A stretch of DNA of 64,000 nt from the NCBI RefSeq assembly GCF_020567375.1, contig NZ_JAJBZM010000003.1, forward strand, positions 759,333 to 823,332, given 5' to 3'. The DNA comes from Janibacter melonis (GTDB lineage Bacteria; Actinomycetota; Actinomycetes; Actinomycetales; Dermatophilaceae). Positions 35,412-43,392 of this stretch are shown here, piece after piece; position 1 is the stretch's first letter, and the number at the start of each line of letters is the position of its first letter. The notes below the pieces were generated by a model. It saw nothing but the letters and a program-made list of their open reading frames with translations, had not been told where the DNA came from and did no database searches. The translations under genes and the position numbers were made by a program.

Positions 35412-35462
35412 GGGCCGCGTGGCCTCACGGCGTGCAGGGGCGGGGTGGGACAGGATGGGGCG

Positions 35463-36485
35463 ATGACGACGCGGCCGACGACCATCGCCGGGGTGGGTCT
35501 CGCCCTGCGGCCGCCGCGGGTCGAGGACGCGGAGGCGCTCGGGCAGCTCGTCGGCGACGTCGACCGCTCGCACGACGTCGTCGCCGGCTGGGTCCAGCGC
35601 TGGGAGCGCGACGGCTTCGGCAGCTGGGTCGTCGCCGTCGAGGACGAGCCGGTGGGCTTCGTCGGGGTGCGCCCCCGCGAGGACGACATCGCGCTCACGG
35701 TCCGCTCCACCCCGGCCGTCGCGGCCGACGGTCGCGCCCGGGCCGCGCTGCGCCTCGCGGTCGCCGACGCGGTCGAGTGGCTGCCCGACGTCCCCCTTCG
35801 CCTCCGCGTCGCCGAGGACGACCCGACGACCCGCGCGGTCGCCGAGTCCTCGGGCCTGGTCCACGTCCCCGAGGACGACCACGAGGCACGCGGCACGCGG
35901 TGGCAGGTCCTCGAGAGCCCGTACGTGCGCACCTTCACGAGCTTGCCGCCCCGAGCCCGGCGCAGCCTCGTCGACCTCTGGGTGCGGGTCAACGACGCCG
36001 GGGGAGCGGTCGGCTTCGTCGCCGGGGCACCGCGCGAGGACGTCGAGGCCGAGGTCGAGCGCCGCGAGGACGGCCTGGCCTCCGGGCACCTGCGCGGGGT
36101 GGGTCTGATGACCCCGGCGGGTGACCTCGTCGGCGCCGCCTTCCTGCGCACCCCGACCACCCCCCTCCAGGCCCACATCCGCAGCGTCGAGAGCGTCATG
36201 GTCGACCCGCAGCGCCGTGGCGCCAGCCTCGGCCGGCATCTCATGGCCGGGGTGCACCGGGCTGCACGGGACGAAGGGGTCGAGATCCTCACCCTGGACT
36301 ACCGGGACGGCGTCGGGCTCGGCCAGTTCTACGCGAAGGTCGGCTACACCGAGGTCGGCCGCCAGCCCGGGGTCATCCGCGTCGCGCCCGGCGACGACCG
36401 CGACTCCGTGCTGCTGTGGCGTCGCCTGGCCGAGACGCCCGCCCCGGATCAGACAGGTGCACAGGAGGAGCCGGAGCGGCGATAG
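35463..36485 (+). CDS. tandem GNAT acetyltransferase
   Basis: This 340-aa protein appears to hold two GNAT domains. The second has the clearer acetyl-CoA site, SVMVDPQRRGASLGRHLMAG, followed by LTLDYRDGVGLGQFYAKVGYTEVGR. The first half (VVAVEDEPVGFVGVRPRED, then LRLRVAEDDPTTRAVAESSGL) is degenerate at the CoA loop. Substrate is unknown. The start has CAGGAT 6 nt upstream. It may share a transcript with the permease gene downstream, though that gene also has its own promoter-like element. Confidence 0.8.
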   Translation: MTTRPTTIAGVGLALRPPRVEDAEALGQLVGDVDRSHDVVAGWVQRWERDGFGSWVVAVEDEPVGFVGVRPREDDIALTVRSTPAVAADGRARAALRLAVADAVEWLPDVPLRLRVAEDDPTTRAVAESSGLVHVPEDDHEARGTRWQVLESPYVRTFTSLPPRARRSLVDLWVRVNDAGGAVGFVAGAPREDVEAEVERREDGLASGHLRGVGLMTPAGDLVGAAFLRTPTTPLQAHIRSVESVMVDPQRRGASLGRHLMAGVHRAARDEGVEILTLDYRDGVGLGQFYAKVGYTEVGRQPGVIRVAPGDDRDSVLLWRRLAETPAPDQTGAQEEPERR

Positions 36486-36499
36486 CCTTGCGGTCCGTG
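36483..36499 (+). promoter_or_regulatory. leaderless-type promoter of NCS2 permease
   Basis: TAGCCT (36483-36488) lies 8 nt before the GTG start at 36497. It overlaps the stop codon of the upstream GNAT gene, so the permease can be transcribed independently. Confidence 0.5.
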
Positions 36500-37858
36500 A
36501 GCGCACCCGCACCGACGCCCCCGGACCTCGACGACACCCAGCGCGGCTGGACCCTCCACGGCGACGGCCGCAGGGTCGCCCCGGGCGAGGTCGTCCGCCC
36601 CCGCGAGCGCCTCTCGTGGGACCTGACCATCGGTCTGGGCATGCAGCACGTCGTCGCGATGTTCGGCGCGACCTTCCTCGTGCCGCTGCTCACGGGACTG
36701 TCCCCGGCGACGACCCTGCTCTTCTCCGGCGTCGGCACGATGCTTTTCCTCCTCATCACCCGCGGTCGGGTGCCGAGCTATCTCGGCAGCTCCTTCGCCT
36801 TCATCGCCCCGATCACCGCCGCGACGTCGAGCCACGACCTCCCCACTGCCCTCGGCGGCGTCGTCATGGCTGGTCTGGCGCTCGCCCTCGTCGGCCTGGC
36901 GGTGCAGCTCTCCGGCGACCGGTGGCTGCGGGCCCTCATGCCCCCGATGGTCACCGGCGCGATCGTCGCCCTCATCGGGCTCAACCTCGCCCCGGCCGCG
37001 AAGACCAACTTCGTCGTCTCCCCGGTCACCGCCCTCGTCACCCTCGTCGTGATCCTCGTCCTCAGCGTCGCGACGAAGGGGATGATCTCGCGTCTGGCGA
37101 TCCTCGGCGGCGTGGCCGCCGGCTACGTCTGCGCGGCGATCCGCGGCGAGCTCGACTTCACCCTGGTGCGCGAGGCCGACCTGATCGGCCTGCCGGACCT
37201 CACCGCGCCGACCTTCGACATCTCCGTGCTGGGGCTCTTCGTCCCCGTCGTCCTCGTCCTCGTCGCCGAGAACGTCGGGCACGTCCGCTCGGTCGCGGCG
37301 ATGACCGGTGACGACCTCGACCCGTACATGGGTCGGGCGCTCATCGCCGACGGTCTCGCGACCACCCTCGCCGGCTCCGGCGGAGGCTCCGGCACGACGA
37401 CCTACGCGGAGAACATCGGCGTCATGGCGGCGACCCGCGTCTACTCCACGGCGGCGTACTGGGTCGCGGCCGTCACCGCCGTGCTCCTCTCGATGAGCCC
37501 GAAGTTCGGCGAGCTCATCAACACCGTCCCGTCCGGCGTCCTCGGCGGGGCCGCGACCGCCCTCTACGGGATGATCGGCCTGCTCGGCGTGAAGATCTGG
37601 ATCGAGAACCGCGTCGACCTCGGCAACCCGATCAACCTCATGACCGGTGCCGTCGCGCTCATCATCGGCATCGCCGACTTCACGTGGAGCATCGGCGACG
37701 TCCAGCTCGCCGGCATCGCGCTCGGCACGATCGCCGCCCTCGTCGGCTTCCACGGACTGCGGGCCCTCAACTCGGTGACGGGCGCGGTCGCCGACCCGCT
37801 CATCCCCCTTCGCGCAGCCGACCACGACCGGGCGGACGGTCCTACGCTGCCTGCATGA
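36497..37858 (+). CDS. NCS2 family uracil/xanthine permease
   Basis: This 453-aa membrane protein has about twelve to fourteen hydrophobic segments. It carries the NCS2 features LGMQHVVAMFGATFLVPLL near the start and LVAENVGHVRSVAAMTGDDL with the conserved Glu. The sequence GGSGTTTYAENIGVMAATRV and the C-terminal NPINLMTGAVALIIGI are UraA-like. It should import uracil by proton symport. A few Pro/Ala-rich residues precede the first helix. The stop overlaps the ATG of the next gene (ATGA). Confidence 0.9.
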   Translation: MSAPAPTPPDLDDTQRGWTLHGDGRRVAPGEVVRPRERLSWDLTIGLGMQHVVAMFGATFLVPLLTGLSPATTLLFSGVGTMLFLLITRGRVPSYLGSSFAFIAPITAATSSHDLPTALGGVVMAGLALALVGLAVQLSGDRWLRALMPPMVTGAIVALIGLNLAPAAKTNFVVSPVTALVTLVVILVLSVATKGMISRLAILGGVAAGYVCAAIRGELDFTLVREADLIGLPDLTAPTFDISVLGLFVPVVLVLVAENVGHVRSVAAMTGDDLDPYMGRALIADGLATTLAGSGGGSGTTTYAENIGVMAATRVYSTAAYWVAAVTAVLLSMSPKFGELINTVPSGVLGGAATALYGMIGLLGVKIWIENRVDLGNPINLMTGAVALIIGIADFTWSIGDVQLAGIALGTIAALVGFHGLRALNSVTGAVADPLIPLRAADHDRADGPTLPA

Positions 37859-38664
37859 CCGAGCAGCCCCCGACCGCACCCGACCTGCCCGCCGGGGCCT
37901 CGCCCCGGCCCCTCGAGGACCGGGTGGTCGTCGTCACGGGAGGGAACTCCGGGATCGGCGAGGGCATCGTGCGCGAGGCCAGCGCCCAGGGCGCGCGGGT
38001 CGTCATCGACTACGTGAGCGACGCCGACCACGCGCACGCGATGGTCGACGAGCTCGGCGGGCCCGAGCGGGCCATCGCGGTCGAGGCCGACGTCTCCTCG
38101 GTCGCCGACCTCGAGCGGCTGCGCGACGCGGCGGTCGACGCCTTCGGGCGGATCGACGTGTGGGTGAGCAACGCCGGCATCGAGCTGAAGGAGACGCTGC
38201 TCACCCTCACCGAGGAGGGCTTCGACAAGCAGCTCGCGATCAACCTGCGCGGCGCGGTCTTCGGCGCGAAGGTCGCCGCGGAGCGCTTCGTCGAGCAGGG
38301 CGGCGGCGGGGTCATCATCAACACCTCGAGCACCCACGAGGACTGGCCGATGCCGAGCGACCTCACGTACTGCGTGAGCAAGGGCGGGATGCGCATGCTC
38401 ACCCGCACCGCGGGCGTCGAGCTCGGCGAGCACGGCATCCGGATGGTGAGCATCGCGCCGGGCGCGATCGTCACCCCCATCAACGCCGACGACGACCCGG
38501 CCGAGCAGGACGCCCTGCGCGCGGCGATCCCGCTGGGCTACATCGGCACCCCGCAGCAGATGGGCAAGCTCGCCTGCTTCGTCGCCTCCGACGCGGCGAG
38601 CTACATCACCGCCACGACGATCTTCGCCGACGGCGGGCTCATGCAGAAGCCGGGAGCCGTCTGA
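37855..38664 (+). CDS. SDR family oxidoreductase, glucose 1-dehydrogenase-like
   Basis: This 269-aa short-chain dehydrogenase has TGGNSGIGEGIV (nucleotide site), SNAGIE, a catalytic stretch INTSSTHEDWPMPSDLTYCV, and SKGG with the Tyr-x-x-x-Lys pair. The HEDWPMP segment is typical of the glucose 1-dehydrogenase subgroup. The first 20 residues are a Pro-rich extension not needed by the fold. ATG overlaps the permease stop. TACGCT sits 6 nt before the ATG inside the upstream gene, so an internal leaderless promoter is possible. Confidence 0.85.
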   Translation: MTEQPPTAPDLPAGASPRPLEDRVVVVTGGNSGIGEGIVREASAQGARVVIDYVSDADHAHAMVDELGGPERAIAVEADVSSVADLERLRDAAVDAFGRIDVWVSNAGIELKETLLTLTEEGFDKQLAINLRGAVFGAKVAAERFVEQGGGGVIINTSSTHEDWPMPSDLTYCVSKGGMRMLTRTAGVELGEHGIRMVSIAPGAIVTPINADDDPAEQDALRAAIPLGYIGTPQQMGKLACFVASDAASYITATTIFADGGLMQKPGAV

Positions 38665-38667
38665 GGC

Positions 38668-39183
38668 TCAGCCCTGCGCACGACCGGTGCGAAGGGGGAG
38701 GTGCATGACGTGCAGCCCGACGAGACCGTGCGTCGGGTGGCGGAAGGCCTCCGGCACGGTCCCGACGACCTCGAAGCCCAGGGAGCGCCACAGCGCTACC
38801 GCCGCAGCGTTGGTCTCGACGACGGCGTTGAACTGGATCGCGTGGAAGCCGCGCTCGCGGTGCCACGCGACGACGTGCTCGCCGAGCGCTCGGCCGACCC
38901 CGAGACCCCGCGCGCTGCTCGCGACCATGAAGGACGCCGTGCCCACGTGGTCGCCGTGGCCGGGCCGGTTCGGACCCATCTTCGCCGTGCCGAGCACGGA
39001 CCCGTCGTCGTCGGTCGCCACGACGCTCTCGCCCGGCGGGGCCTCGAGCCACAGCTGCTGGGCCTGCTCGCTCGTGAGGTCGAGGGGGTAGGCGTAGGTC
39101 TCGCCGGCGCGCACGACCTCGGCGACGACCGGCCAGATCTGGGGCCAGTCCTGCGCGGTGGCGGTGCGGATGTGGATCGTCAC
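38668..39183 (-). CDS. GNAT family N-acetyltransferase
   Basis: This 171-aa single-domain GNAT protein has ASFMVASSARGLGVGRALGEHV as the acetyl-CoA loop, and QFNAVVETNAAAVALWRSLGFEVVG as the following beta-alpha element. This pattern resembles PhnO/phosphinothricin-type acetyltransferases, but the substrate is unknown. The GTG at 39183 is preferred over the longer open frame because TATCCT lies 7 nt upstream. It is divergent from the helicase gene. Confidence 0.85.
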   Translation of the reverse strand: MTIHIRTATAQDWPQIWPVVAEVVRAGETYAYPLDLTSEQAQQLWLEAPPGESVVATDDDGSVLGTAKMGPNRPGHGDHVGTASFMVASSARGLGVGRALGEHVVAWHRERGFHAIQFNAVVETNAAAVALWRSLGFEVVGTVPEAFRHPTHGLVGLHVMHLPLRTGRAQG

Positions 39184-39217
39184 GGCGGCGAGGATATCGA
39201 GCGCTAACCTAGGGCCG
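39184..39217. promoter_or_regulatory. back-to-back leaderless promoters
   Basis: On the plus strand TAACCT (39205-39210) is 7 nt before the helicase GTG at 39218. On the minus strand TATCCT (39196-39191) is 7 nt before the GNAT GTG at 39183. The two starts are 34 bp apart, so each -10 lies within the other's spacer or -35 zone and simultaneous use is unlikely. Confidence 0.55.
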
Positions 39218-41326
39218 GTGCCCTCCCTGACCGACCTGCTCAACGCCGCCGTCGACGGGGTCGGCGGCAGCACCCGCCCAGGTCAGGTCGAGATGGCCCA
39301 GGCCGTCGAGCGGGCGGTGACGACGGGCGAGCACCTCCTCGTCCAGGCCGGCACCGGCACCGGCAAGTCGCTGGCCTACCTCGTGCCCGCGATCGCCCAC
39401 GCGATGCGCAGCGGACGGCCCGCCGTCGTCGCGACCGCGACCCTCGCGCTGCAGGCGCAGATCGTCGACCGCGACATGCCCCGGCTCGCCGACGCGCTCA
39501 CCGGACCGCTCGGCCGGCGCCCGACGTACGCCCTCGTCAAGGGCCGCCGCAACTACGTCTGCCAGCACAAGCTCGTCGGCGGCTTCCCCGACGACGAGGA
39601 CGGGCTCCTCGACGTCGGCGAGGTCGACGCGGCGGCCGGCCGGCTCGGCCAGGAGGTCGTGCGGCTGCGCGAGTGGGCCGAGCAGACCGAGTCCGGTGAC
39701 CGTGATGAGCTCGTGCCCGGTGTCTCGGAGCGGGCCTGGCGGCAGGTGTCGGTGAGCGCGGACGAGTGCCTCGGCAGCAAGTGCCCGGAGTTCGGCGACT
39801 GCTTCGTCGAGCGCTCGCGCACGGCGGCCAAGGAGGTCGACGTCGTGGTCACCAACCACTCCTTCATGGCCATCGACGCCTTCGAGGGGCGCCACCTGCT
39901 GCCGCCGCACGACGTGCTCGTCGTCGACGAGGCCCACGAGCTCGTCGACCGCGTCACCTCGACGATCACCGACGACATCACCCCGGGCGCGGTCCGCGGC
40001 GCGAGCAAGCGTGCCGGGCGCCTCGTCCAGTCCACCGAGGAGCTCGACGACCTCGCGGTGGCGCTCGAGGCCCAGCTCGAGGACGTGCCGGAGGGCCGGC
40101 TGCGCGGGGGCATGCCCGACGCGCTGGCGCTCACGGTCTCGCGGCTGCGCGAGGTCACCCGCACCCTGCTCACCGAGCTCAAGCCGGAGAAGGGCGCCGA
40201 GGTCGACGGGGGCCGGCAGATCGCCATGGCCGCGATGGAGGACCTCTTCGACACCGCGGGCCGGGTGCTCGAGGAGCGCGAGCTCGACGTGCTGTGGGTG
40301 AGCAAGGACCCCCGGCGCGGTCCCGTCCTGAGGGTCGCGCCGATGAGCGTGGCGATGCTCGTGCGGGACAAGGTCTTCGAGGACGACTCGACCGACGAGG
40401 ACGGCAACCGCACCGACCGCACGGTCGTGCTCACGTCGGCGACCCTCGAGCTCGGCGGCACCTTCGACGCGGTCGCCGGCACCCTCGGGCTGCGCGGGGA
40501 CGGCGCACCGCCGTGGCGCGGCCTGGACGTCGGGTCCCCCTTCGCCTACCCCGAGCAGGCGATCGCCTACGTCGCCGAGCACCTGCCCGCGCCCGGTCGT
40601 GACGGGCTCGCCCCGCAGACCCTCGACGAGATCGAAGAGCTCGTGCGCGCGGCCGGCGGGCGCACCCTCGGTCTCTTCTCCTCGATGCGCGCGGCCCGCG
40701 AGGCCGCCGAGGCGATGCGCGAGCGGCTGGGCGGCGAGATGGAGGTGCTCTGCCAGGGCGAGGACCAGATCACCACGCTCGTGCGGCAGTTCGCCGCCGA
40801 GCCGACGACCTGCCTCTTCGGCACGCTCACGCTCTGGCAGGGCGTCGACGTGCCCGGCTCGAGCTGCCAGCTCGTGCTCATCGACCGCATCCCCTTCCCG
40901 CGGCCGGACGACCCGCTGTCGTCCGCGCGCACCGAGGAGATCGGGCGACGCGGCGGCAACGGCTTCATGGCGGTGTCGGCGACCCACGCCGCGCTGCGGC
41001 TCTCGCAGGGCGCGGGTCGGCTCGTGCGGCGCTCCGACGACCGCGGGGTCGTCGCCTTCCTCGACAACCGCATGGTCAAGGCGCGCTACGCCGGCTTCCT
41101 GCAGCGCTCGCTGCCGCCCTTCTGGCCCACGACCGACAAGTCGCTCGTGCTCGGCGCCCTGCGCCGCCTCGACGAGACCGCACCGCCCCCGGTGGCCGTC
41201 GCCGACCCCGCCCGACGCGGCCTGACCGGCGCCGTCGTCGAGGGAGCCGTCGCCGCCAGCCGGGACGAGGACGGGGCGGAGCACCCGCGACCGGTGTCGG
41301 CCCCCGGTGCGAAGGTGTCCCGGTGA
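39218..41326 (+). CDS. DinG/XPD-type ATP-dependent DNA helicase with Fe-S cluster
   Basis: This 702-aa superfamily-2 helicase has Walker A VQAGTGTGKSLAY, a DEAH box VVDEAHEL, and motif VI LSQGAGRLVRRSDDRG. Four Cys in YVCQHK, ADECLGSKCPEFGDC between Walker A and DEAH fit the 4Fe-4S domain of the XPD/DinG family. It unwinds DNA, probably during repair. The GTG at 39218 is chosen from the TAACCT 7 nt upstream. It overlaps the holA start by 4 bp. In many actinobacteria comEC lies upstream of holA; here this helicase takes that place. Confidence 0.92.
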   Translation: MPSLTDLLNAAVDGVGGSTRPGQVEMAQAVERAVTTGEHLLVQAGTGTGKSLAYLVPAIAHAMRSGRPAVVATATLALQAQIVDRDMPRLADALTGPLGRRPTYALVKGRRNYVCQHKLVGGFPDDEDGLLDVGEVDAAAGRLGQEVVRLREWAEQTESGDRDELVPGVSERAWRQVSVSADECLGSKCPEFGDCFVERSRTAAKEVDVVVTNHSFMAIDAFEGRHLLPPHDVLVVDEAHELVDRVTSTITDDITPGAVRGASKRAGRLVQSTEELDDLAVALEAQLEDVPEGRLRGGMPDALALTVSRLREVTRTLLTELKPEKGAEVDGGRQIAMAAMEDLFDTAGRVLEERELDVLWVSKDPRRGPVLRVAPMSVAMLVRDKVFEDDSTDEDGNRTDRTVVLTSATLELGGTFDAVAGTLGLRGDGAPPWRGLDVGSPFAYPEQAIAYVAEHLPAPGRDGLAPQTLDEIEELVRAAGGRTLGLFSSMRAAREAAEAMRERLGGEMEVLCQGEDQITTLVRQFAAEPTTCLFGTLTLWQGVDVPGSSCQLVLIDRIPFPRPDDPLSSARTEEIGRRGGNGFMAVSATHAALRLSQGAGRLVRRSDDRGVVAFLDNRMVKARYAGFLQRSLPPFWPTTDKSLVLGALRRLDETAPPPVAVADPARRGLTGAVVEGAVAASRDEDGAEHPRPVSAPGAKVSR

Positions 41327-42303
41327 CCGATCTCGTCGACGTCCGCTCCGGCGTCCCGCCCCTCGTGCTCGTCACGGGCCCCGAGGAGCTGCTCGCCGAG
41401 CGCGCCGTCGACCAGGTGCTCGCCGACCTGCGCGTCGCCTCCCCGGAGATCGAGCTCGTGGCCGTCGAGACCGCCGGCTACGAGGCGGGCGCGCTCGCGA
41501 TGCACGCGAGCCCGTCGCTCTTCGGCGAGGACAAGGTCATCGTCGTGCGCGGGCTGCACGAGGCCTCCGACGCGTTGCAGCAGGACGTCCTGGCCTACCT
41601 CGAGCAGCCGGCCGAGGACGTGACGCTCGTCGTGCTGCACTCCTCGGGCAACCGGGGCAAGAAGGTCCTCGACACGATGAAGAAGTCGCGCGCCCGCGTC
41701 GTCGAGTGCCCCGCGATCAAGTCCGACCGCGACAAGGCCGACTTCGTCACCGGCGAGTTCCGCCGGGCCCGGCGCAAGATCGCCCCGGACGCCGTCCAGG
41801 CCCTCGTCGAGGCCGTGGGCAAGGACCTGCGCGAGCTCGCCTCGGCGTGCACCCAGCTCGTCGACGACACAACCGGTGTCGTCGACCACGACGTCGTCGA
41901 CCGCTACCACGGGGGCAAGGTCGAGGCCACGGGCTTCCGCGTGGCCGACGCGGCCGTGACCGGCGAGGCCGGTGAGGCGCTGCGGCTGCTGCGTCATGCC
42001 GTGGCCGTCGGGGTCGACCCGGTCCCGATCGTCGCCGTCCTCGCCGGCCAGCTGCGCCAGCTGGCCAAGGTCGGGGGAGCGGGGCGCGGCCGGTCGGCCG
42101 ACCTCGCCCGCGACCTCGGCATGGCCCCGTGGCAGGTCGACAAGGCCCGCCGCGCGCTGCGCGGGTGGTCGGGGCCGGCCCTCGGGCGGGCCATCCAGGC
42201 CGTCGCCGCGGCCGACGAGGAGGTCAAGGGCGGGGGGCGCGACCCGGTCTACGCCGTCGAGCACGCGGTGCTCACCGTCGTGCGCGAGCACGAGTCCGGC
42301 TGA
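41323..42303 (+). CDS. holA: DNA polymerase III subunit delta
   Basis: This 326-aa clamp-loader subunit opens the beta clamp during loading. It shows the degenerate AAA+ order of HolA: PLVLVTGPEELLAERAVDQV, then ASPSLFGEDKVIVVRGL, and the C-terminal collar with LRLLRHAVAVGVDPVPIVAV and GMAPWQVDKARRAL. Sequence conservation is low in this family, but the context before rpsT is the usual one. The GTG overlaps the helicase stop, so the two are coupled. Confidence 0.92.
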   Translation: MTDLVDVRSGVPPLVLVTGPEELLAERAVDQVLADLRVASPEIELVAVETAGYEAGALAMHASPSLFGEDKVIVVRGLHEASDALQQDVLAYLEQPAEDVTLVVLHSSGNRGKKVLDTMKKSRARVVECPAIKSDRDKADFVTGEFRRARRKIAPDAVQALVEAVGKDLRELASACTQLVDDTTGVVDHDVVDRYHGGKVEATGFRVADAAVTGEAGEALRLLRHAVAVGVDPVPIVAVLAGQLRQLAKVGGAGRGRSADLARDLGMAPWQVDKARRALRGWSGPALGRAIQAVAAADEEVKGGGRDPVYAVEHAVLTVVREHESG

Positions 42304-42309
42304 CCGGTT

Positions 42310-42339
42310 TTGCCCGGCACGACCGCCCGCTGATATCGT
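42310..42339 (+). promoter_or_regulatory. rpsT promoter
   Basis: TTGCCC (42310-42315), an 18-bp spacer, then TGATATCGT with extended -10 TATCGT (42334-42339). A leader of about 130 nt follows, ending in AGGAAG before the GTG. A GCTGCG...CGCAGC inverted repeat lies early in the leader and could have a regulatory role. Confidence 0.6.
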
Positions 42340-42478
42340 CGATCCTTGCGTGCGCGCTGCGGTCGTGCGCGCAACGCAGCACCACCCAGGGCGTCTCTCC
42401 CAACGGTCTCCCCACGCCGGTCCCGAGACGTCCTGCCGCCCTCAACGGCACATCATCGACCTCTAGGAAGACATACAC

Positions 42479-42745
42479 GTGGCAAACATCAAGTCCCAGA
42501 TCAAGCGGATCAAGACCAACGCGGCCCGCACCGAGCGCAACCGTGCGCACAAGTCGGAGCTGCGCACCTCGATCCGCAAGGTCCGTGAGGCTGTCGCCGC
42601 CGGCGACGCGACCGCTGCGGGCACCGCCCTGCAGGCCGCCTCGAAGCGCCTCGACAAGGCCGTCAGCAAGGGCGTCATCCACGCCAACCAGGCGGCCAAC
42701 AAGAAGTCGGCCCTGGCGAAGAAGGTCAACGCGCTGTCCAAGTGA
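42479..42745 (+). CDS. rpsT: 30S ribosomal protein S20
   Basis: This 88-aa protein has the full S20 sequence pattern: [32 protein letters not shown], and [18 protein letters not shown]. It binds the 5' domain of 16S rRNA. The GTG start has an AGGAAG site. Codon use is strongly biased to the most frequent GC-rich codons, as expected for a ribosomal protein. A strong terminator follows. Confidence 0.97.
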   Translation: MANIKSQIKRIKTNAARTERNRAHKSELRTSIRKVREAVAAGDATAAGTALQAASKRLDKAVSKGVIHANQAANKKSALAKKVNALSK

Positions 42746-42758
42746 CCCGCGCCTGACC

Positions 42759-42804
42759 CGCGAAGGGGGCCCGTACCGTCTCGACGGTGCGGGCCCCCTT
42801 CGCG
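42759..42804. terminator. rpsT terminator built from paired CGAAGGGG motifs
   Basis: Arms 42759-42779 and 42784-42804 form 21 bp with one G-T pair around a CTCG loop. The base of the stem is CGCGAAGGGGG with CCCCCTTCGCG. It lies 13 bp after the rpsT stop and 26 bp before the convergent PemK-like gene stop, so it may serve both. Confidence 0.85.
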
Positions 42805-42830
42805 TGCCCGGGGTGCCCTCCTGGGCTCGC

Positions 42831-43382
42831 TCAGACCGGGTCGTCGTCGTAGGGCTCGCCGCGACGCACGGCCTCGAGGGCGACGAGGACGGCGTCGTAG
42901 ACCGCGCGGTCGACGGACCCACCGGCACGCCGGACCTGTGCGGGGTCGAGCCGCACGACGCGGTCGAGACGGGCCTCGCTGCGCCGACGGCGGCGGTCCC
43001 AGTCGCCGGAGCCGACGTCGATCCACTGCCGCCCCACCCGGCGCTCCTGGGTCTCGTCGAGGTCGTGGTCCTGGCTCGTCATGGGCAGCCCGAGCAGCCA
43101 CGGCCCGTCGGCACCGATGACGAGCGCCGGCCGGTCCTTGCCCCGCCGGTGGTCCTCCTCGAAGGGCACCCATGCCCACACGACCTCGCCCGCGCCCACC
43201 GAGCCGGTCGGGGTGGCGAAGGGGGAGCCCGCCTCGCCCGAGAAGTCACCGGGGTAGGCCGGCCCGGGCGGCGGGGTCGTCGGCGGGGGAGCCGTCGGCG
43301 GGGTCGACGGCGCGGTCGACGTCGAGGCGGTGCTCGGCCGCGGCGTCGTGCGCAGCAGCCGGCGCACGAGCGAGCGCAACAT
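42831..43382 (-). CDS. PemK/MazF-like family protein
   Basis: The 183-aa product has a Pro/Thr-rich N-terminal third and a C-terminal PemK/MazF-like domain: GEVVWAWVPFEEDHRRGKDRP, ALVIG, and MTSQDHD. MazF-type proteins are RNases, but no antitoxin gene is adjacent and the domain is preceded by a long linker, so it may not be a toxin. The ATG has TAACCT 7 nt upstream; that element overlaps the stop codon of the M48 gene. Many actinobacteria have a similar gene near rpsT. Confidence 0.78.
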   Translation of the reverse strand: MLRSLVRRLLRTTPRPSTASTSTAPSTPPTAPPPTTPPPGPAYPGDFSGEAGSPFATPTGSVGAGEVVWAWVPFEEDHRRGKDRPALVIGADGPWLLGLPMTSQDHDLDETQERRVGRQWIDVGSGDWDRRRRRSEARLDRVVRLDPAQVRRAGGSVDRAVYDAVLVALEAVRRGEPYDDDPV

Positions 43383-43392
43383 GTCTGCGAGG

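Noticed and set aside
42340-42478. rpsT leader as a riboswitch
   Set aside because: Only a short GCTGCG/CGCAGC pair was visible; no known riboswitch core could be matched by eye.
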